A DNA stretch of 64,000 bases from Rhinopomastus cyanomelas (lineage: Eukaryota > Chordata > Aves > Bucerotiformes > Rhinopomastidae). The DNA lies in NCBI GenBank assembly GCA_013400115.1, contig VXBP01002579.1:558573-622572 (forward strand), given 5' to 3'. The notes beneath the pieces are model-generated. The model ran no database searches. It was not told the origin of the DNA and worked only from the letters and a program-made list of their open reading frames with translations. Every line of letters starts with the position of its first letter. The first letter of the stretch is position 1. Position numbers and translations under genes: made by a program. Positions 26,201 through 32,180 of the stretch are shown in pieces.

Positions 26201-27971
26201 CACTCTGGAGAAATTCTGCTTGGGAACAGCAGAAACCCCAGCAAATCCAAGAAGCACCAGAAGAAGAAAATGGCATCAACTCCATATTCTCAATTCACTT
26301 GAAGTTACTTTCTTACCCCACTAGAGACCCAAGCTTACCTACCCTGAAATGATTCTCCCGAATGGAGCCTTTTGCCACATACATTCTGCTGTTCTCTGCT
26401 TTCAGCTGCTCATAGAAAGGCTCTTCCAGGATGAAGCTGTCAATAAGATCACAGCCAACATAAAGGTTGTAGTTCTCCCCTGTTATTTGCACGGTGAGGT
26501 TCTTCCACTGGGAGTCAGCAAGGTCCACGTCTTCTAGGGAAATCACGTTCTGGAAGCCATCCACCCAATAGATAAGGTCCAGGGTGTTGGCCCGGCCATT
26601 GGAAATGATCTCAAACTGCCTTTCACTGATGCCAGGACCCTCTAATGCAAGGATAGTGCCTCTAGATTGCCTGTCCTGTCTCAAGGTGGCTGAAAGGATA
26701 AAGCCCTCATTCTGCCGAATGAGTTTGACAATCTTTTTTAATTTCTCTGCTTTGCATGGAGGTATATGGTCAAACCGAATGAAGCGATACGCTGGGGTAG
26801 CGGGGTCTGGACCCCGAAACACTTTTGCTCCAATTGTCTTTCGGTTTATGTTACTGATCTGAAGTAAATCAAAGGTGGTCTCCTCTTCCTTGTCACCATC
26901 TGCAAAAGCCAACACCGTGTGACAATGCATCTACAGAAAGAAACACCTCTGCACACTGTGCTTACTAACTGCAATTGTATGAGAAATGTAAAGATCAGCA
27001 CTGTAAACCTAGTATTTTCCTACTTCCACAGACAGAACTGCTTCTACCAGCGTGCAAGAGAATCGTGTTTTCCACCTGTTATTTTCATTTACATGATGAC
27101 TCCTTGCTTCTATGTCTGTAGCTAGAAATGCTTGATTATATAACTAAACTTCTGGCTATATATTATATATTTAGCACTTATCTTTATAACACCATTTATA
27201 ATACACCCTTGCAAATACATATCTGCACATACACAATTTTTTCATTAAATGTATTAAACATATAAGAATGGATAAAGACGTTGAGCCAATTTCTGTGTTT
27301 TGACTATCAGTTAATAAAACTCAAATTACGAGAAGCCATGTGGCCCCATGACAACAGGAAGCATGAGATTTACTTTTCAAAGATTCAGGACAAGAAGCCA
27401 GATGTAAATGAGGGTCTGGCATGGTGCCAATTCTACTTGTATTGGGTCATCATTCTACTTGTATTGGTTCTGTAGGCATCTATTTGTTTTCCTCTATCTT
27501 TTAACAATGTTCACCCCACTCAGTGACTCCCTGTGTCTTAATTTCGCCATACATTTTCACTGCAAAATAGAATAGCAATGACTTAGGGGTTGGACTAGGT
27601 GATCTCACTTCCAACCTCCACCATTCTATGATTCTATGATTTCTGAGGTGATACACACTTTCATCAATAAGTTCAGAACAAAGCAATTTTCTAGATATAT
27701 ATTAAGAAACCTTCAATTAGGCATAGTAAGATCTGGCTACCAAAAATACCCCCCAAAAGCTACTATTGCAAGCACTTCTAAAAAAGAAAAAAATCACATA
27801 CGATTACTTCTCCCACTGTGGCTCAGTTAGAGCAATGATTTACACCAACTTTGAGCTGTGATAGTTACTTCTGTATCTGCTTAGGAAGTGTCAGAACTTA
27901 CCCTGAGCATTTGAGGAAGCCCACAGGGTTATCAGGACAGCAAGCCACAACAGTCCTCTCCTCTGTAGCAT
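2130..27971 (-). CDS. THBS2: Thrombospondin-2 precursor, 19 coding exons, 3' end off the left edge
   Basis: Secreted trimeric matricellular glycoprotein; family members bind CD36, CD47, integrins, heparan sulfate and matrix proteases and restrain angiogenesis (established knowledge). Joined exons give 1129 residues plus 2 nt with no stop or frameshift. Domains by residue: signal peptide 1-22, N-terminal laminin-G-like 24-209, coiled-coil linker with C272 and C276 in 238-303, VWC 304-382, type 1 repeats 383-556, three EGF-like 557-723, type 3 calcium repeats from about 695 to 955, lectin-like C-terminal domain from about 955. Human THBS2 has 1172 residues; about 49 more are expected here and were not found in 1-2129, so the gene continues beyond position 1. 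THBS2 rather than THBS1 is chosen from N-terminal ISNINRKTIGAK, CDRSCEELG and the TSR2 motif GVGNITRIRLCNSP. Coding segments are listed singly below. Confidence 0.97.
3118..3389 (-). CDS. THBS2: THBS2 exon 19: lectin-like C-terminal domain
   Basis: 272 nt, residues 1007-1097, phase 1 to 0. It contains DFSGTFYVNTDRDDDYAGFV, RFYVLMWKQVTQTYWED and a sequon at NST 1075-1077. RFYVLMWK (1042-1049) is the counterpart of the RFYVVMWK peptide of thrombospondin-1 linked to CD47 binding. Acceptor CGCCCAG, donor GTGAGA. Confidence 0.97.
3582..3809 (-). CDS. THBS2: THBS2 exon 18: last type 3 repeat with RGD, start of C-terminal domain
   Basis: 228 nt, residues 931-1006 plus one base, phase 1 at both ends. 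The RGD integrin-type motif sits at 934-936 (GDGRGDICKDDF). FDNDNIPDIYDVCPENNAIS enters the lectin-like domain. Y951 stands where human THBS2 has aspartate. Acceptor TTTATAG, donor GTGAGT. Intron 18 is only 192 bases. Confidence 0.97.
3810..6456 (-). other. THBS2: THBS2 intron 17
   Basis: 2647 bases of AT-rich sequence between type 3 repeat exons. It has no CR1, tandem repeat or open frame with any recognisable similarity. Confidence 0.85.
6457..6691 (-). CDS. THBS2: THBS2 exon 17: type 3 calcium-binding repeats
   Basis: 235 nt, residues 853-930 plus one base, phase 0 to 1. It contains NNEDIDEDGHQNNQDNCPY, then DACDPDDDNDGVPDDRDNC and NPEQEDSDG. Acceptor TGCACAG, donor GTAAGA. Intron 16 (6692-7260, 569 bases) shows nothing recognisable. 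Confidence 0.97.
7261..7379 (-). CDS. THBS2: THBS2 exon 16: type 3 calcium-binding repeats
   Basis: 119 nt, residues 813-852, phase 1 to 0. IFNERDNCPYVYNTDQSDTD and GDQCDNCPLMHNPDQ match the family with no break. Acceptor CTCATAG, donor GTAAAT (a weaker site). Intron 15 (7380-8449, 1070 bases) shows nothing recognisable. Confidence 0.96.
8450..8609 (-). CDS. THBS2: THBS2 exon 15: type 3 calcium-binding repeats
   Basis: 160 nt, residues 760-812 plus one base, phase 0 to 1. It contains DNCPLLFNPRQFDYDKDEVG, NPAQIDTDNNGEGD and VDIDGD. Acceptor TTGCCAG, donor GTATGC. Intron 14 (8610-10317, 1708 bases) is AT-rich with no repeat I can name. Confidence 0.97.
10318..10425 (-). CDS. THBS2: THBS2 exon 14: type 3 calcium-binding repeats
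   Basis: 108 nt, residues 724-759, phase 0. DNCPLLPNSGQEDFDKDGKG is followed by DACDEDDDNDGVEDDK, with alternating aspartates and cysteines that chelate calcium. Acceptor TGGCCAG, donor GTAAGA. Intron 13 (10426-12456, 2031 bases) holds one CR1 tail at its 5' side; the rest shows nothing recognisable. Confidence 0.96.
12155..12245 (+). mobile_element. CR1 LINE 3'-tail fragment (intron 13)
   Basis: Shows the avian CR1 3' end: CCTGCTGTGGCAGGGGGATT, then GATGATCTTTCGAGGTCCC and CCAATCCCTAGTGATTCTA. About 90 bases, antisense to THBS2. It is the CR1 nearest the 3' end of the gene in this window. Confidence 0.85.
12457..12675 (-). CDS. THBS2: THBS2 exon 13: EGF-like repeat 3 and first type 3 motif
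   Basis: 219 nt, residues 651-723, phase 0 at both ends. VCEPENPCKDKTH to GDGRICGEDSDLDGWPN covers EGF3 and enters the calcium-binding wire. NATYHC keeps a sequon conserved in the family. Acceptor GTTCCAG, donor GTAAGT. It is followed directly by type 3 exons. Confidence 0.97.
13748..13900 (-). CDS. THBS2: THBS2 exon 12: EGF-like repeat 2
   Basis: 153 nt, residues 600-650, phase 0 at both ends. It reads CIAVSDVCFKVNQVHRCVNT and then GFHCLPCPPRYKGSQPYGVG, ending in AKTEKQ. With LDE from exon 11 it forms the calcium-binding type EGF repeat. Acceptor CCTACAG, donor GTAAGT. Intron 12 (12676-13747, 1072 bases) shows nothing recognisable. Confidence 0.96.
14011..14138 (-). CDS. THBS2: THBS2 exon 11: EGF-like repeat 1
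   Basis: 128 nt, residues 557-599, phase 1 to 0. It contains DGCLSNPCFPGAECNSYPDG, GYLGNGTVCEDLDE and the EGF cysteine spacing. NGT is a sequon. The donor is GTACTG. Intron 10 (14139-14551, 413 bases) is AT-rich with nothing recognised; intron 11 is only 110 bases, so exons 11 and 12 sit close together. Confidence 0.96.
14552..14725 (-). CDS. THBS2: THBS2 exon 10: type 1 repeat 3 (TSR3)
   Basis: 174 nt, residues 499-556, symmetric phase 1. It has WGPWSPWSACTTTCGGGIRE, then CNSPEPQYGGKPCVGD. The CSVTCG of the first two repeats is CTTTCG here, as this repeat also differs in human THBS2 (CTVTCA). Acceptor TCCCAG, donor GTGAGT. Intron 9 (14726-16487) contains two abutting CR1 pieces. Confidence 0.97.
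15245..15545 (+). mobile_element. CR1 LINE 3' fragment, subfamily A (intron 9)
   Basis: About 300 bases covering the end of ORF2 and the 3' UTR: GAGGAAGTTCTTCACCGTGA, GGGTTGCCCAGGGAGGTGGT and the tail TGATTCTATGATTCTATA. A second CR1 from another subfamily begins immediately after it. Antisense to THBS2. Confidence 0.88.
15546..15750 (+). mobile_element. CR1 LINE 3' fragment, subfamily B (intron 9)
   Basis: Starts at ACTTCTTCCCAGTGAGGGTG, directly after the tail of the preceding CR1, and ends with CCCTTCCAATCCCTAATG and TGTGATTCTG. It belongs to the group that dominates the upstream region (tail CCAATCCC with CCTGCTGTGGCAGG). Antisense to THBS2. Confidence 0.85.
16488..16664 (-). CDS. THBS2: THBS2 exon 9: type 1 repeat 2 (TSR2)
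   Basis: 177 nt, residues 440-498, symmetric phase 1. RQDGGWSHWSPWSSCSVTCG is followed by GVGNITRIRLCNSP, with the CSVTCG motif and the TRIRLC strand that forms the CWR layered core. In this protein the spliced first residue is isoleucine. Acceptor TCTGACAG, donor GTACGT. Intron 8 (16665-17435, 771 bases) shows nothing recognisable. Confidence 0.97.
17436..17606 (-). CDS. THBS2: THBS2 exon 8: type 1 repeat 1 (TSR1)
   Basis: 171 nt, residues 383-439, phase 1 at both ends, so it is a symmetric module. It has the WSPWSDW tryptophan ladder, CSVTCGSGT (the CD36-binding type motif) and six cysteines, ending in CSFKKCDH. Acceptor TTTGCAG, donor GTAAGT. Intron 7 (17607-18265, 659 bases) shows nothing recognisable. 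Confidence 0.97.
18266..18362 (-). CDS. THBS2: THBS2 exon 7: rest of VWC (procollagen homology) domain
   Basis: 97 nt, residues 351-382 plus one base. It reads DSKIVCHQITCPAVSCADPI and continues to GECCPVCSHS, with the paired CC and CxxC spacing of VWC modules. Too short and too late in frame to stand as an isolated open frame; found by matching the human protein and checking splice sites (acceptor CTGCAG, donor GTGAGT). Intron 6 is only 249 bases. Confidence 0.95.
18612..18752 (-). CDS. THBS2: THBS2 exon 6: end of coiled coil and start of VWC domain
   Basis: 141 nt, residues 304-350, phase 0 at both ends. SEENQIMWELIG continues the coiled coil, then CWQDGRVFGDSESWIVDSC opens the procollagen/VWC module with CTKCTCQ. 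NKT and NQS are possible N-glycosylation sequons. Acceptor TCTTCTAG, donor GTAAGG. Intron 5 (18753-19526, 774 bases) shows nothing recognisable. Confidence 0.96.
19527..19723 (-). CDS. THBS2: THBS2 exon 5: linker and trimerising coiled coil
   Basis: 197 nt, residues 238-303, phase 1 to 0. It contains CDRSCEELG (C272 and C276), the interchain disulfide pair that locks the trimer, followed by heptad-like hydrophobics through LRIVVNNLADNLQKV. The donor consistent with phase and with the family alignment is the weak GTG|GTGGGT at 19526; a stronger GTAAGT ten bases downstream would break the frame. Intron 4 (19724-24254), on the other side, is the largest in the gene. Confidence 0.93.
19724..24254 (-). 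other. THBS2: THBS2 intron 4, largest intron
   Basis: 4531 bases. It holds one CR1 at 23041-23415. The stretch 21960-22800 starts with an LTR-like TGTGGTGATTTGG and includes a TATA-like GCTATATAAGG near 22650, but I cannot assign it to a known element. The remainder shows nothing recognisable. Confidence 0.85.
23041..23415 (-). mobile_element. CR1 LINE 3' fragment (intron 4)
   Basis: Reverse-complement CR1: TCATAGAATCGTAAGGGATT, CAGCCTGTTCCAGTGCTCTG and GAGGTCACCCCTCAGTCTCC. Similarity fades near 23415. Same strand as THBS2. The 130-codon open frame across it is a CR1 ORF2 remnant. Confidence 0.88.
24255..24339 (-). CDS. THBS2: THBS2 exon 4: end of the N-terminal domain
   Basis: 85 nt, residues 210-237 plus one base, reading GLLQNIQLIFDTSIEDVLRK then KGCQRSQS. 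The cysteine of KKGC is expected to pair with the cysteine in VGCDLIDS of exon 3, as in the family. Acceptor GTTACAG, donor GTAAGC, phase 0 to 1. The split codon with exon 5 gives threonine. Confidence 0.95.
24340..26342 (-). other. THBS2: THBS2 intron 3
   Basis: 2003 bases. Apart from the CR1 at 24976-25560 it is AT-rich sequence with T-rich runs near 25800-25830 and no recognisable feature. Confidence 0.85.
24976..25560 (-). mobile_element. CR1 LINE fragment, older type (intron 3)
   Basis: About 585 bases of diverged CR1 in minus orientation: AAAATCATAGAAGCATTTAC, GGGTAGCCTGTTCCAATGCC, CTCAGCCACTCCTCACAAGG and ACTGGCTACACTCTTTGTGA. Its many differences suggest an older insertion than the subfamily B copies. 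Confidence 0.82.
26343..26899 (-). CDS. THBS2: THBS2 exon 3: N-terminal laminin-G-like (heparin-binding) domain
   Basis: 557 nt, residues 24-209, phase 1 to 0. It starts with the acidic DGDKEEE, followed by TTFDLLQISNINRKTIGAK, the LEGPG strand, and YVGCDLIDSF near the end. This domain binds heparan sulfate and low-density lipoprotein receptor relatives in the family. C72 (in PPCKAE) lies where I recall valine in human THBS2. Acceptor TTTTGCAG, donor GTAGGT. Intron 2 (26900-27901) has one short CR1 tail; its remaining roughly 940 bases show nothing recognisable. Confidence 0.97.
27585..27642 (+). mobile_element. CR1 LINE tail fragment (intron 2)
   Basis: Only the last 58 bases or so: GGGTTGGACTAGGTGATCTC, CCAACCTCCACCATTCTATG and ATTCTATGATTT. 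Antisense to THBS2. Confidence 0.75.
27902..27971 (-). CDS. THBS2: THBS2 coding exon 2: start codon and signal peptide
   Basis: Encodes residues 1-23 plus one base. The exon runs 27902-27976 after acceptor TTCGTAG, with five untranslated bases (GAGTT) before the ATG at 27971, which has G at -3. The peptide has two arginines, a hydrophobic core LLWLAVLITLWA and a likely cleavage site near SSNAQ. The donor is GTAAGT, phase 1. Intron 1 (27977-29393) holds CR1 fragments and part of the CpG island. Confidence 0.93.
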
Positions 27972-28129
27972 AACTCCTACGAATAAATCAAAACACAGTA
28001 AGTATTTAGGCAAATAATAAGTATCAGCTACAAATATTTTCATTTACCTCACAAAATATCATAAACACAGCTCTCAGTATATACCAAGTGACTATACGTA
28101 TAAAGTCAGAATGTCTGTCTTGTCTGATT

Positions 28130-28370
28130 CTCGTAAGACTTATTCTGGGGTTATAAGGAAAAGCTTCTTCGCTGAAAGGGTCATCAAGCACTGGAACAAG
28201 CACTGCTGGGTGGCTGGGAAGTGGTTGAATCAGCATCTGTGGACATGTTTAAAAGTCATGTAGATATGGTGCTCAAGGTTTAGTGGTGGTCTTGGTAGAG
28301 TTAGGTTAATGGTTGAACTTCGTGGTCTTAAACATCTCTCATGACATAAATAATTCTGTAATTCTACTCT
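28130..28370 (+). mobile_element. CR1 LINE 3' fragment (intron 1)
   Basis: Diverged CR1: TCTTCGCTGAAAGGGTCATC, GACATGTTTAAAAGTCATGT and TTGGTAGAGTTAGGTTAATG, ending in AATTCTGTAATTCTA. Antisense to THBS2. Confidence 0.75.
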
Positions 28371-28615
28371 TGATGCCAGAAGCAAAACATGGTAAGAAGT
28401 GAAGAAGAATTCTGGATAGAAATGCTCCTTTTTGCAGAAGCATCCTTAATAATAAAAAAAGCAAAGACACGGAAAATACACACTATTATTTTCTCCCTGG
28501 TATTTTGGTAGTTGCCACAGGGTTCACATGACACTACAGAGGATACAGCATTGTAATAGCTGCATCTTTACTCCGGAGCACAACGTTCATCTGAGAATAA
28601 TGGGATCTAACTAGA

Positions 28616-28775
28616 CCATAGAATTGTTTAGGTTGGAAAAGACCTTGAAGATCACCGGGTACAAACACAAACCTAACTCTGCCTAGCCCACCACTAGCCC
28701 ATGTCCCTAAGCTCAAAATCTACACGAGTTTTAAACACATTCAGGGACGGCGATCCAGCTTCCTCCCAGAGATGC
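28616..28775 (-). mobile_element. CR1 LINE 3' fragment (intron 1)
   Basis: ACCATAGAATTGTTTAGGTT, AAAGACCTTGAAGATCACCG and TTTTAAACACATTCAGGGAC. Breaks off near 28775. Same strand as THBS2. Confidence 0.8.
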
Positions 28776-29393
28776 TGGCTTTCAGTCCTGGGAGCACTTT
28801 TCAGTACCGTTTTCAGTACCATCACACAAACTCCTCTCTCTTTCCCGAGTATATATATACACACACATCGCACATCCAAGAACGTGTACTCATCCTTACA
28901 ATCTTCTGCACCCAGCGGAGGGTCCACAGCGAAGTGACTTTTCACGCGACGCCGTCAGTACCCTGAAGCACCCAAGCTCCAAGACAAATAACCGAATCCC
29001 CATCCGTGTCCGCACTCCCAGGGACGGGCGCGGGAGGCATCCCCGCACCGCGCCGACACTCGTTTCTCTAGACACAGCCAGATGGCAACAGCATCGAGGA
29101 CTCCGCGTCCTCCGAGGGACGCGGGGAGGTCACCTTTTGCTGCTCGCATTTCCTTTTCCTTACAGGGAACTCGCATTATCTGTCACCTCGAGGAATCACC
29201 CCCGACAAACCCCGCGAAGCCTCTTTCCTCCGCATCGCACCCAGCGCCTTCCCCGCGGGACCGTGCCCGGGCGCAGCCCCCAGTAGCGGTGTCGTTCTCT
29301 GTCTCCGTCGGAGAACGGCAGCGCAAGGCGCCCACCCAGCTGCCCCCGGAGGGGCTTCACGTCGGGGCGCGGAGCTTTCCCGCTTGGTCTCAC

Positions 29394-29507
29394 CTGGCAT
29401 AGGGGGAGCCGCCGTGGCTCTGCCGTGGCGGTGGCGGTGGCGGTGGCGGTGGCGGTGCCGGTACGGAGCGGAGCGCCGCGTCCTGCCACCGTCGCCGGTC
29501 CCTGCGC
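29394..29507 (-). other. THBS2: THBS2 exon 1, non-coding 5' UTR (predicted)
   Basis: A good donor, CCAG|GTGAGA, ends at 29394 in minus orientation and can splice to the acceptor at 27977-27978 before the start codon. The 5' end near 29507 is inferred from a TATA-like CATAAAGG at 29537-29530. The exon is very GC-rich, carries GCCACC repeats and ends in ATGCCAG, which puts an upstream ATG in frame with the main start after splicing. Human THBS2 also has a non-coding first exon. The exact transcription start cannot be read from sequence alone. Confidence 0.6.
29425..29460 (+). repeat. Hexanucleotide tandem repeat in THBS2 exon 1
   Basis: Five perfect GTGGCG units plus one GTGCCG on the plus strand. 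In the mRNA sense they read as CGCCAC/GCCACC units within the 5' UTR, so their length would change leader structure. Confidence 0.9.
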
Positions 29508-29529
29508 GGTCCCGCGCCCCGCTCCGCCG

Positions 29530-29537
29530 CCTTTATG
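29530..29537 (-). promoter_or_regulatory. THBS2: TATA-like box of THBS2
   Basis: Minus-strand CATAAAGG within GCAGCCCATAAAGGCGGCGG. It would place the transcription start near 29500-29510, about 110 bases before the exon 1 donor. The match to TATAAA is imperfect. Confidence 0.45.
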
Positions 29538-29900
29538 GGCTGCGGGACGGGCGCCGCTGTCAATCACAGCGCCGGGGCGCGCCCCCGGCTCGCCCCTCCG
29601 CCGCGGTGACATAACCCCCCCGCCGCCGCCCCCTCCCCACTGAGCACCCGCTGCTCTCCCACCTGCGGGGCCAGCCCGGGCCCGGCCCGCCCAGGGGCGG
29701 TGCGAGGGGCGGCCCGGGGGCCGCGGATGAGCAGCGGAGGGGCGGGCGGGGCGGCTGATGGAGACGTTGTGTCCCGGGTTCCAGCTGCAGGGGACGAGCG
29801 CAGCTGCAGAGCCCCCGGGAGGCGGCGCCAGGCCCCGCGGAGCCCGAGCCGGCTCGGCCGGGGCTTCGGCGAAGCTTGAGCGGCTGGTAGCTCGGTGCTT

Positions 29901-31199
29901 TTGTGGGGAACCTTCCCGAGGAGTGAATCCTCTCGGTTGGTTTTTAATGACATGACAGCCCAGAGGCGAGACTTGCCCTGGTCACCCCCCTAGACCCGCC
30001 GTTTGTTAAGTGCTCTCTGCTGAGATGAGGCCACCACCTCGACCTTCTTCAGTCCATAGGAAGCATCATCCCACTGAGCTCGGGGAAGATGCAGTGGGTT
30101 TGCTTGGGTGCCGTTCTCCTCACGGAGGGGGCTTTGCCTTGAGCTAATGGAAGTTAAGTGCAAGAAAGCTCACTCTTGTGGTGTTCCCAGTCTCTTTGGG
30201 AGGACTGGAAAGTATCTCCACAAACAAGGACTCCACTCCCAACCCCTGGACTAGCACAACACTGTGCTGAGTGCCAGCCAGTGCTGCTGAAGGCACTGTG
30301 CTCCACGCGGAGTAGGAGAACGGATCCCTGTAGTGGTTCCACAGAACCTGCCCTGACATGTGGAAACATTTCGGGACTCGAATGAGAAGACCAGGATCCC
30401 TGCTGCGGAGGCCAGAAATGTGTTTGCAGAGTATCTGTGGAAGGATCTTGCAGCTGATGCATGGATGTGGCCAAGTTACCTGCAGAATCCAAGAAGTGGA
30501 GCCCTATCAAATGTATAGGTGGATAAACACAAATGTAAACCACAAATGTAAAAAAAATTAAATGTAAATTAAAAACAGCAAAGAAAGTCATTAAATTTGC
30601 TCTTCACAATTCATAATTCCAGTAAAAGAAGCTGTTGATGTTTCAGAAGTCAGAAGAGCTCAAAAGGCTCTATCTGTTACTAGAGAAGAAAATGCCAATG
30701 CAAGCATTGCTGCTTTTCCTTTTGCCATGGAAGTTCCTTCCAGCTTGGTTGGCCTTGGCTTTGGAGGGTAGCAGGAGCCAAGGAACCTTCCTCTTTCTCA
30801 CAGGGTCCAGGGGACTGAGCCAAACCAGGAGGCAGAGGGCTTTTTTGTATTCCTCAGACATTTGGTTTTCAGTTTTGCAAAACCTCAAGAATTTAAAAAA
30901 CTGGCTAATGAAGTTCACAAACCCTCAAATTCTACTGAGTTTACTCATTCCTCCCACTATATTCTTAGTCTTTATATATGTAGCTCTATGGTGTGTTTTC
31001 CATAAGACTTCGAACAGCACTGGCACAGATCTCATCGGGAAGCTGCTCTAGGCTTACAATTTGAGAACAGAGGGCAGCAACATGTTTAAGAGACCTAGAA
31101 GGCATCTAAGATAGTGCAGTTTGCCTTTGCTAAATTCACAGACAAACCTTTGGCTACAGGCTTACTGATGATTGGTTGGAAAACTGCATGTCAGTAAAG
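29901..31199. other. Upstream non-coding region next to the CpG island
   Basis: No repeat or gene recognised. Open frames of 138 codons (plus, 30635-31051) and 145 codons (minus, 30154-30591) occur, but have no recognisable domain or similarity and probably arise by chance. Confidence 0.6.
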
Positions 31200-31480
31200 G
31201 ATCTGAGGCTGTCGGTTGACAGATGGCTGAAAATGAGCCAGCAGCGTGTCTACATAGCTAAGGTGGAGAACAGCATCCTGGCTTGTATTAGAAATAGCAT
31301 GGCCAGCAAGACCAGAGCATGGACTGTCCCCTTGTGATGCCACACCTCAAATATGGTGCCCAGTTTGGGGCCCATCACTACGAGAAGGACATTGAAGTGC
31401 TGGAGCATGTCCAAAGATCAATGAATCCGGTGAAATGTGTAGACAACAAGTTCTACGAGGAGCATAAATATGGAGACTCC
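31200..31480 (+). mobile_element. CR1 LINE ORF2 fragment
   Basis: Diverged reverse-transcriptase C-terminal coding stretch: ATGAGCCAGCAGCGTGTCTA, ATCCTGGCTTGTATTAGAAA, TGGCCAGCAAGACCAGAGCA and GTTTGGGGCCCATCACTACG. It lacks the 3' tail. Confidence 0.85.
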
Positions 31481-32104
31481 TTTAGGTCATTTCCTGCAGT
31501 CCTAGATGTTCTCCTGATGCTGATAAACGTTCTTTCAGAAATGCTCTCCCACGGGCATAAAGAGTATTTTTTCCTTCCTGTGTTGAGGTTTGATTTTCAT
31601 CATTCATTATATCAGTGTTCCAAAAATGGAACGAACAGATGACTTCAAATTATCATGAGACTCAGCCTTTCAGTTTTTTTGAATGAGCTAGCAGTGACAG
31701 GGAACCTGAGTGGTTCCTCAGAAAACATGTTGTAAGTGCTCCAGCTCAATGTACATTTTGAATACTGGAATAAATCAAACAAGGGACAGCGAATTCATCT
31801 GTGATGAGGGAGGAAGTTATTTTTGAAAAAGGTTTATGTTCTGGTGCATAAGCAGTCAGAAAAGTTGGACATCATAATCAGGTACTTCGTTTTCCGTTCA
31901 TTGATTTAGAGGGACAAGTGGTTTATTTCCAAGTTTCCTTAATAATTTCCAGGTATAAAATCTATCCAGATGCAAATGCTAACACTCTCTGTCAGAACAA
32001 GTGGCTGTGGGCTGCACAAGTACCAGCTGCAATACTTCTTGTCAAAAAGGGAAGTATCGCTGCCATCCAGTTGCAAACATCATCTTTTCTCCGTGAAGTG
32101 CTTA
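31481..32104. other. Non-coding stretch without recognised features
   Basis: Unique-looking AT-rich sequence; nothing recognised. Confidence 0.6.
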
Positions 32105-32109
32105 TACAC

Positions 32110-32180
32110 AGTGGGATTGGACTAGGTGATCTTTCAAGGTCCCTTCCAGTCCCTAATGTTCTGTGATACTGTGATACACA
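32110..32180 (+). mobile_element. CR1 LINE tail fragment
   Basis: GTGGGATTGGACTAGGTGAT, TTCAAGGTCCCTTCCAGTCC and CTAATGTTCTGTGATACTGTGA; subfamily B tail only. Confidence 0.8.

Larger units (their letters stand above)
29000..29900. promoter_or_regulatory. THBS2: CpG island and THBS2 promoter
   Basis: A block far richer in G+C and CpG than its surroundings, covering exon 1 and the proximal promoter. GC boxes are dense at 29688-29755 (for example GGGGCGGGCGGGGCGG at 29739-29754). Read on the minus strand these lie 180-250 bases upstream of the predicted start. Many GC boxes with both strands open would also allow divergent transcription, for which I see no direct evidence. Confidence 0.75.

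Noticed and set aside
26584..26862. 92-codon plus-strand open frame
   Set aside because: Antisense shadow of THBS2 exon 3.
1..29507. Assignment to THBS1 instead of THBS2
   Set aside because: The N-terminal domain, linker (CDRSCEELG) and TSR2 (GVGNITRIRLCNSP) fit THBS2; the type 3 region alone would not separate them.
30154..30591. 145-codon minus-strand open frame upstream of THBS2
   Set aside because: No recognisable domain, no homologue I know and no splice or codon-use support; overlapping frames on the other strand are similarly open.
30635..31051. 138-codon plus-strand open frame
   Set aside because: Low-complexity hydrophobic stretches and no recognisable family; likely chance.
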